This document shows, piece by piece, positions 1 to 13,790 of a DNA stretch of 64,000 nt. The stretch spans positions 11,900,001 through 11,964,000 of the forward strand of contig JAYKKT010000074.1 in assembly GCA_036023115.1 (NCBI GenBank), given 5' to 3'. A model generated the notes under the pieces. It saw only the letters and a program-made list of their open reading frames with translations, ran no database searches and was not told the DNA's origin. Position 1 is the first letter of the stretch; each line of letters opens with the position of its first letter. Source of the stretch: Brasenia schreberi. Taxonomy: Eukaryota; Streptophyta; Magnoliopsida; Nymphaeales; Cabombaceae. The position numbers were made by a program, and so were the translations under genes.

Positions 1-1090
1 CCTTTTAACTTTAATGGTATCTTTTTATCACAAAGAATACATGATACTCCTCTCCATTTTAACCAACCAGCATTAATTCTATGCATAACATCTCCATCAA
101 TTCTTTCTATCACTCTGAAAAATTGACCCTAGGTATTTAAAACTTTCCTTTTAGGAGATGCAGTGTGCCAATTTTAATTTCTATGTCATCTAAAGTAACC
201 AAATGATCAAACTTACATTTCATATATTTTGTCTTTGTTCTACTAAGTCGTAGGCCTGTGCTTTCTAATGTTTCTCTCTATAGTTCCAATTTTTTATTAA
301 CTTTTTCCTCGGACTCCTCCACTAGCACAATGTCGACTGCACATAACATACACCAAGGTACTTCATCTTGAATATGTTTTGTTAACTCATCAATCACCAT
401 TATAAATACGTATGGACTTAAAGTTGATCCTTGATGTAACTCAATATTAACTTCAAAGAAGTCTGTCATTTCTTTATGAGTCCTCACACATGTTTTTGCA
501 CCATCGTATATGTCTCTTATAAGGTTAATGTATGTCAATGGGATACCTCTTTCTTCCAAGGTTCTCCAAAGAACCTCCCTCGGTATCCTATCGCAAGCTT
601 TTTCTAAATCAATAAATATCATGTGAAAGTTTTTCTTTTTTGCTCTAAAATGTTTCATAAGACGTCTCAAAAGGTGAATCCAAATTGGTTCTCTATTGTA
701 CTTGATACTTCTCTTAACCTACGTTTGATAATTCTTTCCCATAATTTCATAGTATGACTCATTAACTTGATACCTCGAAAATTCGCACAATTATGAATGT
801 TTCCCTTGTTCTTATATATGGGATAAGTGTACTCACTCTCCATTCCTCGGGCATCTTTTGGTTTCTCCGTATTTTATTAAATAGTCTTGTGAGCCAAGTG
901 ATTTTTATTTCTCCTACTAGTTTTCAAACTTCTATAGGAATATTGTTTGGTCTTATCAATTTACCACCCTTCATATGTTTAAGAGCCTCTTTGACTTCAT
1001 TCTTTTGAATGCATAAGTAGAAATTATGGTTTATATACTTTTCTGATTTGGCTAACTATCTTAAGGTAATACAAACATCTTTATTTTTAT
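1..1090 (-). mobile_element. RTE-clade LINE fragment (cut by window edge)
   Basis: Read on the minus strand, this matches the reverse transcriptase part of the intact LINE at 46871-50163. A 130-codon open piece at 278-670 includes [20 protein letters not shown] and [20 protein letters not shown]. The catalytic FADD motif has decayed: the frame reads CAVDIVLV there. Stops and indels break the rest, so it is a dead copy. Its 3' end lies left of the window. Its upstream part fades near 1090, before the linker region, so it is 5' truncated or deleted. Confidence 0.9.
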
Positions 1091-1479
1091 AGTTTTGTCC
1101 CTTGTCAATTTTTGGATTTTTAGAATCAGATATTCAGGTGATTTTATGGTAATGACCCTAATTGTTTGACATATTATTCATTATGTCACTTGAGAAAAGT
1201 ATATATTTGCCCTTATACTTTTTGAGAAATATCATGAGCAATCTTTTTACTGTTTTGTCCCTGGTTTTATGATATTTCCAGAAAGGTTCCTGTATGGTAA
1301 ATAAACTACATTTTAGTGCTTGCAAAATATTTATAGTTCAGTAATTAGAATTTATGGATATTACATTTAGGTGCCTGACAATTTTTGTTATTGATTATTT
1401 ATGAAATCTCTTGTGTCAATTCATATGATGCATGTTTTATGTTTTTCTATTTAAAAAATATACATTCCCTCTACTTGTT

Positions 1480-3004
1480 GTTTCTGCCAAATTATTAAAA
1501 ATAACTTTTAGAATTTGTGTGTCAAAATTGTCAAAGACGAAAAAGTTAAATGGCCTAAATTTCCAAACATAGAAGAGAAGAATCTCACTGGCATTAACTT
1601 TAGAGGAAGTTGATTATGTACTAAGGGAAACAATTTTACCCTTTACTTTAGTTGCAACAGATCAAGAAAATGATAAGTATAAGACATTTATAAGAGATGA
1701 TAAAGTCAGGACCATAATGTTAACATACATAGAAGATGACTTGATTAGGGTCTTTTAAGAGTTTGAGACTGTTAAAGAATTATTTGACTCTTTGACCACA
1801 AAATACAATATTATTGCTAAGTTGCATGTTCAATTACTCCTTCAAAAATACAATTCCTATAAAATAAAAGAAGATAATATGGTTGAACATGTTAACCCAA
1901 TGTTGATAATGGTTAGAGATTTAGTTATAGCAAAGTTAGTCATTCCTAAACCAATGCAGATATCCACGATCCTAAACAGTTTACCCCCTTCGTAGAATAT
2001 GGTAACTACAACACTTAGACTTGGATCATATTTGATTCTTTCACAACTCTCACTAAAACTAGCAATTGAACAAGAACATATGAATAAAAATAAAAGAAAA
2101 AGATTGTTAGTTGCTCAACATGACTTAGGACCTAACTCCAAAAACAACTAGGACAAGAAAAAAATAAAATAAGAAATTTGATTAGAATAAAAGGCAAGGC
2201 AATCAAAACTTTAAGAAATTATAGGAATTCACTCATCGGATAAAGTGCTTCAAATGTGGTAAGATGAGACTCTACAAAAGGAACTACCGGAATAAGAAAA
2301 ATAATATTGAAAACAATCAACGACACGGCTCAATAATCTGCATCATTTTTTAGTGTTTGTACATGGACCACCTTGTGACTGGCTGGTGGATCGACTTAAG
2401 AGTGACCTAACATATTTTAAAGAGCAAAGAAAGAGCAATAGATCTTAAGGAATACAAACTTGACAAGCATCGGGTGTATATGGAGAATAATATATTTTCT
2501 GTTATTCTTAGGGTTGGGTCATTTAGAATTTTTGTATCAGTCACTGCCTTGATAAAGAAAGGGTTTGAGGTTAGGTTTGTCCCTGACAAAGTCACTGTTA
2601 GAAAGCATGGTAGTATGGCTTTTTCTAGTTTATTTGATGATGCATTGATTGTTCAAACTCAATGTAAATAAAAATGAAAGTTTTTCTTTTGCTTATATTG
2701 ATAGTGTCTATATGATTGATTTGAAATAATGACATAAATGCTTGGGTTATATAAGTTTAAAGAAATTGAGAAAATTAACCAACTTTAACTTAATGCCTAG
2801 CTTTCATTAAAACACTTTTAATAAGTGTGAGGCCTTTATACAAGAAAAAATAACTAGAAAATCATTTTTCAAAGAAATAATTAGGGCAACAACCCTACTA
2901 GAGATTATTCACAATGATTTATGTAGACCTTTTAGAGTAAGATCATATCAAGAAAATATTTATTTTATAATCTTTTATTGATGATTACTCGAGATATGCA
3001 TATG

Positions 3005-3039
<35 letters not shown>

Positions 3040-3700
3040 TATGACATAAATCTGAGACACTTAAAGCGTTCAAAGAATATAATCATGAAGTTTAGAACCA
3101 ATTGAGGCATACAATCAAAGCCTTAAGACTGGATAAAGATGGAAAATATATCTCTGTAGAATTTTTAGAATTCTACAAAGACTTTAGTAATATAAAACAA
3201 AAATATAATGCCCAAGGCATCTCAACAGAATGGTGTAGGAGAGAGATATAATAAGACTTTATTGAATATGACAAGGTTTATGCTAATAGATGCTTCTGTA
3301 CCAAGGATATTTTATGGAGAAGTGATAAGCACAACTGTGTATATACTCAACAGAGTATCATGTGAAGTTGTATTCTAAGATAAAACCAAACCTAGGTTAT
3401 CTCAGAAGGTAGGAATCTATTGCTCATGTCAAGATCATTGACCAGTCTAGAGATAAGCAAGACAGTAGGTTATTAAGATATATATTTATTGGATATCCTA
3501 AAGGATGTAAGGGATATCAGTTTTATCATAAGGACCATGAACTGATAAAGAGAAGGGATATTGAATTCTTAGAGGACAATAAAAATGACATCCTTAAAAA
3601 TGATAATGAGTATGTTACGATCTTGTACAACTAGATTAATCTTCATTTGAACCATAAATAATCTTTTTGACCAAACTGAAACTTTAAGTAGACACAAAAG
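1480..3700 (+). mobile_element. Degenerate Copia retrotransposon (gag to integrase region)
   Basis: Broken plus-strand frames resemble a Copia polyprotein in the expected order. A gag-like stretch (about 1770-2000) is followed by a damaged zinc-knuckle reading KCFKCGK near 2250. Then comes a protease/pre-integrase-like stretch (about 2470-2670). An integrase-like stretch follows, with pieces such as HNDLCRPFRV near 2920 and later fragments to about 3640. Many stops and frameshifts show it is dead. I could not define LTRs. A (TA)n tract at 3007-3037 lies inside it. Confidence 0.65.
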
Positions 3701-4004
3701 ACCTAGGGTTACTTGAATCATAGGTTGGCTCTAGTGACCAAGTGAGAGATGTAAGTAGTTGGTGGCTACTATCGGCCTCAATACTAACGTGAACCATGAA
3801 ATGCATGGATTTCATGAGTTGTTTTTTACAAAAATGCAAACTTTATTCAAAACTGTTTTTACTTTTGAAAAAGTATTAGGCATCTCTCGAATGAACATAT
3901 AATGGCTTTTTAAAAGGAAAGCTCAAATAAGAAAACTCGAAAGAAGAAAAAAAACTATATATATATATATAACAAAACAATACATACAGTAAGATATACA
4001 CGTT

Positions 4005-4640
4005 ACCTCCTTATCGGAAAAACCCTCTGCGGGTAACCTTATCCCTCCTCTCTCTCTCTCTCTTTCTTTTTACTCCTGTACCGGACTGCCGATATCCTCT
4101 TCTTGCAAGCATACAACTTCTAACACCCATCGGACACCTCTGAAGCACCCTACTCCCACGAGGTTTGTAACACCTACTTTGATAACGGCCACCCTCCCCC
4201 AAAGAAGGGTCTCGACGGTTGGTAAGAGAGGAAGAAGTCAATTCAAGACTCAAGAAGATATCACCCTTTCAGCAGAAGAAAATGCTTAGCCAATTCCATG
4301 CGTCTGCTATTCGACTGGCCCCCTGGTCAGCGGCCCCTTGCTTCTCTTCCAGTGCAATTTGACACTCCGGGAAACAGGATGCTCTATCGCTTCTCGGTTT
4401 AGCTTCTGTAGATGGCTCTTTCTCCCCCTTCGTTGTGTCTTTTTCAAATCTCAAGGGCCCGTCTCACGTTACTAAAGAAAGGGCCCACTCTGCGGTAATG
4501 GCTGTCTCATAAGAGCCACTCAAAAGAAAGGGAGCTGCTATATAGATCCTCAGGCTTCTTCAGTTTGCACATCGAAGGGTCATAATAAAGCTTCTTTGCC
4601 AGCTGACCAAATGGCTTGCCCTTTGTGTCTATATGTGACT
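4005..4640. other. GC-richer island, possible organelle-derived insert
   Basis: This stretch is clearly richer in G and C than the AT-rich DNA on both sides. Its texture, with runs such as aagaaaggg, ccccctggtcagc and ggcccgtctcac, resembles plant mitochondrial intergenic DNA. Two minus-strand open stretches (4011-4253 and 4269-4454) look like chance frames. I recognise no mitochondrial gene, so a nuclear copy of mitochondrial DNA is only an inference. Confidence 0.3.
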
Positions 4641-5353
4641 AATAAGATATACAACAATATGTATGTTTGAAATAAATCTGATCTTGAGGTTGTTTCCCAT
4701 TGGTCTCTTTGTTAGCAACAACCACTGAGAATTGTTGCAACTGTTAGTCAGGTTTGATCAACGAAAGAACATTTCTTAAAGAGGCAATCTTTAGGTGATT
4801 TGTAGACGTTGATTTTGAATCCTATAAAACCGTCTATGAAAAGTTTATTTATGATGATAAAAAACTGCACCTACTATCATAATTGAAATTAAAGAAGCTA
4901 AAATGTGAGGAGCTTCTAGATTAATTGCACAACAAATTGATCAATGATAGATGATTAACATTTGAATTTAAAATATATACTTTTTGCAAGTATACCTTGT
5001 TGTGCTTTTTATAAGTTTACTTTATCATACTTCTTTCTTTTTAAAATTAAAATTTTAAACGATAATAATTGAAAATTGTTTGGATATGCTAGCACACTAG
5101 TCTCTCTATATATCTATATATATAATGGTATATACTCAATCTAATCTATTCTTAAATCTAATCAAATATCTTTATTATTTAATTGGTACGAATGATAGAG
5201 ATTTGAATTTAAAAAAGAGATTGTATCATTATAATTACAAAAATAGAATAGTACAAGTTGGTTTTTGGATGTCAGTCTCTACCTTTGGTCACATGGATTG
5301 AATGGTAAAAATATTTAAGAAGATTTAAGTATGAATGAAAATTGAGTATGGAC

Positions 5354-5358
<5 letters not shown>

Positions 5359-5434
<76 letters not shown>
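5359..5434. repeat. (TA)n followed by (GA)n microsatellite
   Basis: A run of about twenty TA units is followed, after a short mixed stretch, by about a dozen GA units. It produces a false minus-strand reading frame of alternating I/Y and S/L residues. Confidence 0.9.
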
Positions 5435-5438
<4 letters not shown>

Positions 5439-5600
5439 GTGGCTATGGTGAAGTTCTGAAAAGCACATATAAAGTCGTGGAAAGGAGCCAAATGACCCGT
5501 GTTTGCTTGGACAATAAGGGTTTTGAGTGTCACTGAGACTAGGTTAGCTTTTCATGTGTTTGAGATACATTTAGAACGCCTTTGCTTTTTCTCGGGGTGG

Positions 5601-6133
5601 GCAAAGTCATATTCTTCCACCGGCAAAAAAAAATACTTTTCTAAGAAATAACTAACATCCAAAAGTTTCAAAATTTCCAGGTTTTCCTATAATTAAAGGT
5701 TCCCAAGGAAACATATTTCCTACATCTCTATGAACTATAGAATTCCAAATTAATTAATTAGCTCCCCTCATAATTTTACTCCTTCGTGGGATCATCTGCG
5801 TGGGTTACGTGTTGGTGCTTGCGTGTGTGTGTGCGCGCCTCTGTTAGAGAGAGAGAAAGTCTAAGATTTGCAAAGTCATATTCTTCCACAGGAAAGAAAC
5901 TTTTGTAAGAAATAATTAACATCCAAAAGTTTTAAATTTTCCAGGTTTTCCTATAATTAAAGGTTCCCAAGGAAACATATTTCCTACATTCTCTATGAAC
6001 TATAGAATTCCAAATTAATTAATTAGCTCCCCTCATAATTTTATTCCTTCGTGGGATCATCTGCGTGGGTGTACGTGTTTGTGCTTGCGTGTGTGTGTGC
6101 GCGCGTCAGCTAGAGAGAGAAAAAGTAAGATTT
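5601..6133 (+). repeat. Tandem duplication of a ~267-bp non-coding unit
   Basis: Unit 1 (5601-5869) and unit 2 (5870-6133) both begin GCAAAGTCATATTCTTCCAC and share the same order of landmarks. These are a TTTCCAGGTTTTCCTATAA segment, AATTAATTAATTAGCTCCCC, a CTTCGTGGGATCATCTGCGT segment, a (GT)n stretch and a GAGAGA end. They differ by scattered substitutions and small indels, so the duplication is fairly recent but not brand new. Confidence 0.92.
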
Positions 6134-6614
6134 ACCAATATCTTTCAGTATCTTGTCAGGAAGTACGTCGTAAGCAAGATTTTCTTCTGCCAAAATTCTC
6201 TTAAATACTTTAATCAATGCAATCCTGACCACCCCTTCATGACCAACATAATAAAATAAGTCTAATATAATAATATTCTCCTCATAAAATTGTGTAGGCC
6301 ATGTCCGATGTATCTGAAAAGCTGTCAATCTTAAATTTCAGGTGATTGGGAGGTCCCTTAAATCCCAAGCCATGTGCACCACGATAACATATTACTCCAA
6401 ATAATGAACTCCCCTTTACAGACGAACACACCAAAAAACGACTGTGCGCACCTGCTTTATGTTTTAGCCTTTTGCAATCAAAGCATTGCCTTAAACGAAA
6501 AAGGCAGAGACAAGTAAATATATGAGACAGAGAGAGAAAAGCTAAGGAGAGAAAGCAGCATGCATTCGATTCCAACACGCATGGACTATGGCTAAAAATA
6601 ATGCAGCCCCACAT

Positions 6615-6648
<34 letters not shown>

Positions 6649-8702
6649 CAGTGAATGGATGGGTTCCACACTTTCCTTCATCTTGATTTGATTATCCACT
6701 CTCTCTCTCTCTCTAAAGACACAAACACACAGTGGATGGGTGGATTCCACACTTGCCTTCCTCTTGATTTGTTAAATCCTCTCATTTGAAAGCTTCTTTA
6801 TCGCCGAATATATCAAGAGTGCTTTACTTGGAGCTAATTACTTGTTTGGGGCGTGCTCCACGGATATTCCAAAATCAGATCAACCCCAGAAACTGTCATG
6901 GCCTTTGAGAATTACCCTCACCTCAATCGAAGAAAACCCAATAATTAACTTGTGCAGTTATTATTACATGCGATCCTGTCGATGATTCATCACATACATC
7001 AAAAGGCATGGCAATTTGATTTTTTTTCGTGTTCATTCGTGTCTTATATATAAATTTCGTACATGTTACATCAAGAAGAGCGAAATATGAAAATCATTAG
7101 TAAAACCAAACTCCGTTTTTCGAGGTATAAACGGTTGATATAAACCTCAATAACATTACATGTTGATAGTATCTTAAGTTAAAATAATTAAGTATAATCA
7201 AGTTTTCTTTCGTAAATTTATTAAAAATGTGTCCTTAGAACAATACAGTCAACATTACTTGAGCAAGATAAACAGGTTCTTTGTGAATATCTTAGAAAAA
7301 TACAATCAATATTTTGTTACTGTGCTTGCATAACATACTTTAGTCATGCCTGAGAACAATTCACATAAACCCTACCAACCTTTTCTTTCTATATTTCTAA
7401 ATGATGCCTTAGAATATATAGCCTCAACAACTACTACATGGTGCCTTTATAGCATGTTAGCATGGGGAGTGGTTTTGCACATATATGTGATAGGACCCCA
7501 CCAACATCCACACATGCCTCTTTACATTGGCTGCACTGCAGTAGCTAGGATGTTCCACTGTGCTTCTTTTATCACATAAAAGGCCAGAAACTACTACTGT
7601 GCCCTATTTCATCTGCTTCCAAAAGTGAAAAACCAACAAATCGAGCTGACCCACTTTACTTAACCAGTTTGGGCACTAAGCTCGAGCCCGTTATGACATT
7701 AATGCGCTAGGTGTCAAAGTTGTTGGGTGCAACCCAAATCCAGCGCATGCCTACATCTCCACACTGCTAAATAAGGAAAGGACATTACGAAAGAATTGAT
7801 TTAATTGAGTAAGCCAGCCCATCAAAAATCTCTATGTCCAAGACCTAGTGTGTCAGGTGAAACATCACATGGAAGGGCACTCTTTCTTGGAATAATACAA
7901 GAAAAAGGAAGGAAAGTAGAAGATGAAAGGCTAAAATCATTAAATCAGCATTGGTCCGAGTATGAATAAGATGCAACATAAAGAAAGGAATTCAAAACAC
8001 AAGTTGTTTCATGATAAACCCGATGTGACCCAGACTCGGGTATGGTTCTAGCATCTCTGCCCCTACCCATCATAGATCTGAGGCAGGTCCGACCGGTTGA
8101 CACCCCAAGTTGGTCTGTCTGTCAACTTATGGTCCCCTATGAACCTCCCAGCTAAGTTACCAACTATGCCAATCACTTGGGGATGCAAAAATCAACAAGA
8201 TCTCTCATACCAATTGTGTGTGTGTGTGTGTATGCGTGCTGCTAAAAGATCACGAGCCACGATACGGTGATACACACAATCATGTGCAAAAGAGATGATT
8301 AGCATCATTGCATTACTCATGAAGCACAGAACTCTTTCCTCTACACAGATTGGTCCCCGTAACATGCATTTGTTTACTTACTTTTGTACTCTACAAACAG
8401 TAAATATTGGAATACATAACAAGGAAGAATATAATTCTAAAGAGGTGCATAATTAGTGTACGTCATACCGTCACCCTAAAGACTCTTCACCACTCGAGTT
8501 AAATAGGACCCAATCATCCTCTCTTGCCATACATAACGCACATACAATCACACACCATTCTCCTCAGCATGGATTGGGTGCCCCCCTCTGCTCATTACCA
8601 CCAAACTGTGATCTCTCACTCGGTAAAAGGCAGCACTTTCTCTTCCTCTCTCTGTCTCTCTTTTCCAATCAGAAAAGAGATAAGATCTAAAGCAATTTAA
8701 AG
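6134..8702. other. Intergenic region upstream of the ABCG14-like gene
   Basis: I see no supported gene here. It holds a (TC)n tract at 6618-6645 and a partly repeated segment (about 6654-6705 and 6733-6785, both with TTCCACACTT and CTTGATTTG). A (TG)n run lies near 8216-8232. A pyrimidine-rich stretch at about 8636-8665 lies just upstream of the ABCG14 start codon and may belong to its promoter or 5' leader. Short open frames here show no recognisable domain. Confidence 0.6.
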
Positions 8703-11142
8703 ATGGCACCAGCGTCCGTGGAGCACTCAAACCAGGAGATGGCTCCAAGACTCCTCCCCCTTCCTTCCATCACAGATTCCTCCGAAGCGAAAGTAGTGCC
8801 GAAGATCGCTGGAGGGCATCCTTCTGTTGTGTATCTTAACGTCTTCCCCATAACGCTTAAGGTAACTGTCTTATCTTGATCAATTGTTCCTTTGACAAGC
8901 TGGTAGTTAAGCAGGCCTCAACTAGATGATACGTTCTCTTTCAACAACAAGGCTTTTTGTAGCTTTTTTCCTGCTTGGAAGGCTCTTTGTACCGTTTGAT
9001 AATAGAAGACCAACTAATCATTGATGGACTTATTTATTAGCCAGATTTATTGCTTGTTTTCTTGATTTTTTTGCCCGGGCAGAACTGTTGGATTCACCTA
9101 CAAGCTTGAAAATTCTTCTTTTACCTTTCTTTCTTTCTCTTCTGGTTTCGATAGAAAATACTGTCTCACGTCTACAAGCTCATTGACCTGCAAGTCCAGC
9201 TTAAGTGACACCGATGAACTTTGCAAAACAACGCCGGCCGGCAAAAGTGACTAGTGTGAGGGTCCTAGATTCAGAGTTTATGCAGAGTTGGTCAAGCCTC
9301 TAAGCTGTTTCTCCAAGATTACAAATAAAAAAGAAAGAAAGACATTCTCTCAACTTGATCACTTTCTTGAGGTGCTCTCTAAGCATATGAACTGGAAATT
9401 CATGCTCTTTGTTTTCCTTTCTTTTGCATCTTTCCTTTGGTTGTACTTGTTTCCCTAATTAAGGAAGACTATGTCATATCTTATTGATAGTTTGAAGACG
9501 TGGCCTTCAGAGTGAACGTACAGCCGAAGCAAAGCAAGCCATGTTGTGGCCTATTAGGTGGTGGTGGTGGTGCAAACGTGAGGGAGAAGACGATCTTGAG
9601 TGGGATAAGCGGCATGGTTTGCCCGGGCGAGATCCTGGCAATGCTTGGCCCGTCCGGCAGCGGCAAGACGACCTTGCTAACAGCCTTAGGCGGTCGACTA
9701 GCCGGAAAGCTATCCGGCAAGATCACATACAACGGCCAGACGTTCACTGGCTCGGTGAAACGGAGCATCGGCTTTGTAACACAAAATGACGTGCTGTATC
9801 CACACCTTACAGTCATGGAGACGCTACTCTTCGCTGCTCTGCTTCGACTCCCCAAGTCTCTCAGTCCGGCGGCTAAAACCGAGCACGTAGAGGCTGTAAT
9901 TACAGAGCTTGGCTTGAGCCGATGCAGGGATAGCCTTGTGGGCAATGCACTGGTTCGTGGAATCTCAGGTGGGGAGAAGAAGAGAGTGAGCATTGGGCAG
10001 GAGATGTTGGTGAACCCGAGCCTCCTGCTTCTGGACGAACCAACTTCTGGGCTCGACTCGACTACCGCTCAGCGGATACTGAGCACTGTCAAGGGGCTGA
10101 CGCGCGTGGGCCGCACAGTGGTCACTACCATACACCAGCCATCTAGTCGACTGTACCATATGTTCGACAAGGTTATACTTCTGTCCGAAGGATGTCCCAT
10201 CTATCATGGACATGCCTCAGATGCTGTGGACTACTTCGGTTCTATTGGCTTTGCTTCATCTGTCACAATGAATCCTGCGGAGTTCCTCCTTGATCTTGCA
10301 AATGGTAAAAGCTCAATGACTATCTTTATCATCTGTAAAGTTGTAGTTAGTCCCTGTATGTTTGGTCGGCAATAAAATCATAGTTCTTTTTAGCGCAAAA
10401 GGATATTTTCGTGAGGAGCCAGATAGCCACATTTCGTCATCAAGGTTGGAGATCTATTGGTGTCTTTTTGGACAGTGCATGATGGGAACTTGTTAATAGG
10501 TTCACTTGACTTGACCATGTCTAACATGGTCGTTTATGTTTCTTGTATTTCTAATATATATCTTTGTTTGTTCTTGAATGGATTTTAGTGGTAAAATTGA
10601 TTGGAGGGTGAGTTGACCGAGAGTAACATGGATAAATTGATATGGAAGTCCTTTATTAACATATAACGGTTGGTTCATTTTGACGCAGACTTTTCAGTTC
10701 ATTAAAAGCACATATGTGTCGGCGGACCAGAATCCAGTTGCGAGACTTGGTTCATCCATGTAATTACCCTTGGGTATTAAGACAGATTAAAATTTTGATA
10801 CAAATTTTGAGAAAGAAACTTCGTAGGTTTTTCTCTTTTCATTTTGAAGAGGAAACTTAAGTATATAGTCCTCTGTAATTATGCAATCTTTTGTTGGCAT
10901 AGCAGTTTATGTTAATGGTTGGCGATGTGGTTATTGGACAGGAATAGCACCGGAGGGAAGGAAAGTTGAATCCTTAGAGGAAGGAGGAAAACAGGAGAAC
11001 GATCCAAAATCTATAAAGGAAGAGCTGAAGGAGGCATACAACAAGCACATCACTCCAAGGTTGAAGTCCGAGCTCTCCTGCTCCGATGTCCAAGGCAGCA
11101 GCAATGGCTATGGCTCTGTGAAGGACCCATCAAAAAGTAGGC

Positions 11143-11182
<40 letters not shown>

Positions 11183-13165
11183 ACCAGCTATGCAATGAGC
11201 AAGTTGGTCCACTGACTGACCTACAACTTATTTCTTAAATGCGATTACCGTCCATAACGGCGGTGATCATGATGGTCGTGGTTATCATTAACCAGAGAGA
11301 GAGATTACATTCATGCATGTGGAAGGAAAGTGCTTTTTAGCGTGTGTTCGGTTACCGAGAGAGGGAGGAGGTGTAAAGCCAAACTAATTGAGCCAGACAC
11401 TGATCATCTCTTCATCTCCACCTGCCAATTACCGGCCAAGAGCCCCGTCTGCGCGTCACAGCCACGTCGGGCAAGCAAAGGACTGGCAGCCGCTCCGCAC
11501 TTTGGAGCCAGGTTCAATCTGCTGACTCTAGGAATCTCGAGCACTAGAGGAAACGGGCCTCACCTTAAGCCCCACACACATCACTTTGGATGAGCTCATT
11601 TTTATCTTATTTGGTATACCTAACATTGGCGGCACCCACATCTTAAGACAGCAGGGATCGAAATAGCGTGACAATGATGGACTCGCCCCACAAAATAGTT
11701 TGTAAGGAAGGGTCGTGGATCACCATAGCATAAGTTTGGTTGTTTTGCTTATCAGACATGACAATTCTCACCAGCATCTGCAATTAAGTTGCTCTCGGTA
11801 CACACAGAGAGATTGGTATTTCTGACAGAAAGAGATGCAGCCTACGTGTTGGCCCCACGTACCCATCTTTGAGATGGATGGCAGATCCTAGTTAAAATTT
11901 ATTATTTCCTTTGGTGGCCCACTGCCTAAATTAAAGCTCTCACTAGGAGTGCACTCATGAAGTTGATAAACGTTTGTCATTCATTAATAATGATTATAGC
12001 AATCTATGGCAGCCAGGGACCCACAATAGTCAAGGCACGAGCATAACAAGATCTGGGCCATCTATCCTGAATACTCGGTTTCATCTAGATTGATAGACTT
12101 GCAGCATGAAAGCTCTGAAACTAAAGGAATCCAGCTAACCAAACTGTTAGTAATATCCGAACATGTTAATGATCTCCACAGGCAATAGAGGAAAGAAGAC
12201 AGAAGACAAGTGGTGCACAAGTTGGTGGCAGCAGTTTAAGGTTCTATTGAGAAGAGGGTTGAAAGAGAGAAGGCATGAATCGTTCTCAACTCTTAGGATA
12301 TTCCAAGTGATCTCTGTTGCAGTACTGGCTGGTCTCTTGTGGTGGCACTCGAACCCCTCTCATCTTCAAGACAGGGTAATCATAAATTCTTTGAGACCTC
12401 ACATGCATAGGCCATGGAGTTTCTTCTTTGACGTAATGATAATAAGAATCAAAAGTCTTCTTTTTCTCTACAATAACCTTTCTAATATAGCATCCACTGG
12501 CTTGAATCTCGCAGGTTGCACTGCTCTTCTTCTACTCCGTGTTTTGGGGTTTCTTTCCTCTGTACAATGCAGTTTTCACGTTCCCGCAAGAACGCGCTAT
12601 GCTGATCAAGGAGAGATGTTCCGGGATGTATCGGCTGTCATCATATTTCCTAGCAAGAACTGTTGGGGATCTGCCAATGGAGCTTGCACTTCCAACAACA
12701 TTCGTCACCATCACATACTGGATGGGGGGTCTCAAGGCCGACCCGTCAACATTCAGTCTCTCCCTCCTTGTTGTCCTCCTCAATGTGTTGGTTTCGCAGA
12801 GTCTTGGCCTTGCACTCGGGGCATGTCTTATGGAGATAAAGCAAGCTACCACACTGGCCTCTGTCACTACACTCGTCTTCTTGCTAGCTGGCGGATATTA
12901 CATCCAGCAGATTCCTCCCTTCATCATCTGGTTGAAGTATCTGAGCTTCAGTTATTACAGCTACAAGCTGCTGCTTGGTGTCCAGTACAATGAAGGAGAC
13001 ACTTACGAATGTCAGCCGGGTGCTTCGTGTCTTGTCATCGACTTCCCGGCCATCAAGACAGTTGGGCTCACACACAATGGCTTGGATGTCAGCGCAATGT
13101 TACTGATGATGGTGGGATACCGATTGATTGCATATACCGCACTTCGTAGAGTTCAACCGAAGTAG
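8703..13165 (+). CDS. ABCG14: ABCG14-like half-size ABC transporter
   Basis: The predicted product is a 670-aa ABCG/WBC half transporter, one nucleotide-binding domain followed by one membrane domain, expected at the plasma membrane as a dimer. Exons are 8703-8861, 9491-10304, 10942-11136, 12182-12375 and 12515-13165; all have GT-AG introns and the total is 2013 nt. Visible motifs are Walker [10 protein letters not shown] (residues 106-114), ABC signature ISGGEKKR (211-218) and Walker B LLLLDEP (231-237). In the membrane domain, [20 protein letters not shown] and [20 protein letters not shown] match Arabidopsis ABCG14 closely as I remember it. That protein exports cytokinin and supports root-to-shoot movement. 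The N-terminal 85 residues and the linker after the nucleotide-binding domain are least conserved. ABCG14 is favoured over ABCG21/25 from the membrane-domain match; the exact orthologue is an inference. Confidence 0.9.
11143..11180. repeat. (TC)n microsatellite at the start of an ABCG14 intron
   Basis: About nineteen TC units begin six bases after the inferred GTAGGC donor of exon 3. Reading through them gives a false frame of Ser-Leu repeats. Confidence 0.9.
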
Positions 13166-13433
13166 ACAACCAAAGCCTTCCTTTCCTACAAGAGAAATAA
13201 CTACTATAACTTTGGAAGTGGCAGCAACCGCTTTCCTGATGTGGCCCCCTGTTCTTTTTTTCCTCTCCTCCTGACAGTAGTCTTTTGAACTGACTTGATG
13301 GATGAGCAGCTTGTCTACAAGATCATGAAAGATAGTCCTTTTCCAATTTCCTCTTTCTTGGTTTCAGAAAGAACAAGATACTGCCGGACTTTGCTATTAT
13401 TGTGTCGGAGGCGGCTTCCACCATAAGAAGATG

Positions 13434-13439
13434 AATAAA
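13434..13439 (+). terminator. Candidate polyadenylation signal of the ABCG14-like gene
   Basis: An exact AATAAA lies 269 bp after the stop codon, in the 625-bp gap between this gene and the convergent SIG2 gene. The spacing suits a plant 3' UTR. No transcript data support it. Confidence 0.35.
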
Positions 13440-13790
13440 CAGATTATTTCATAGGTCATCTTTATGAGGCTATCAATCTAAAGAATACAAAGGTTGATTC
13501 TTAAAGAAGCCAGTAGAAAAATGCAAGAACTGAAGGAGAAAAGTCCAGATATTTATGCTTGGATAAAGAATGAAATGCACAATTGAAAGCGTTAGGAATA
13601 TCATTGACGATTGATTCTTAAATAGTCAACCGTCAAAAAAAGGAATCCATACTCTATACAACTGATTTCATGAATAATTACAAAAACAAAACGAAAAGAT
13701 GGTGAAGCATAAGCATACAATCACGATTCTGGAAAAAGTAGGGGGGAAATGCTCTATGGCTTATGCTCCACCAGCATCGATTCGGATAAT

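Noticed and set aside
4011..4454. Two minus-strand frames in the GC-rich island
   Set aside because: Higher GC lowers stop frequency; neither peptide resembles a known protein.
11330..11593. 87-codon plus-strand frame in ABCG14 intron 3
   Set aside because: It shows no domain, lies wholly within an intron whose flanking exons rejoin in phase, and would break the transporter if included.
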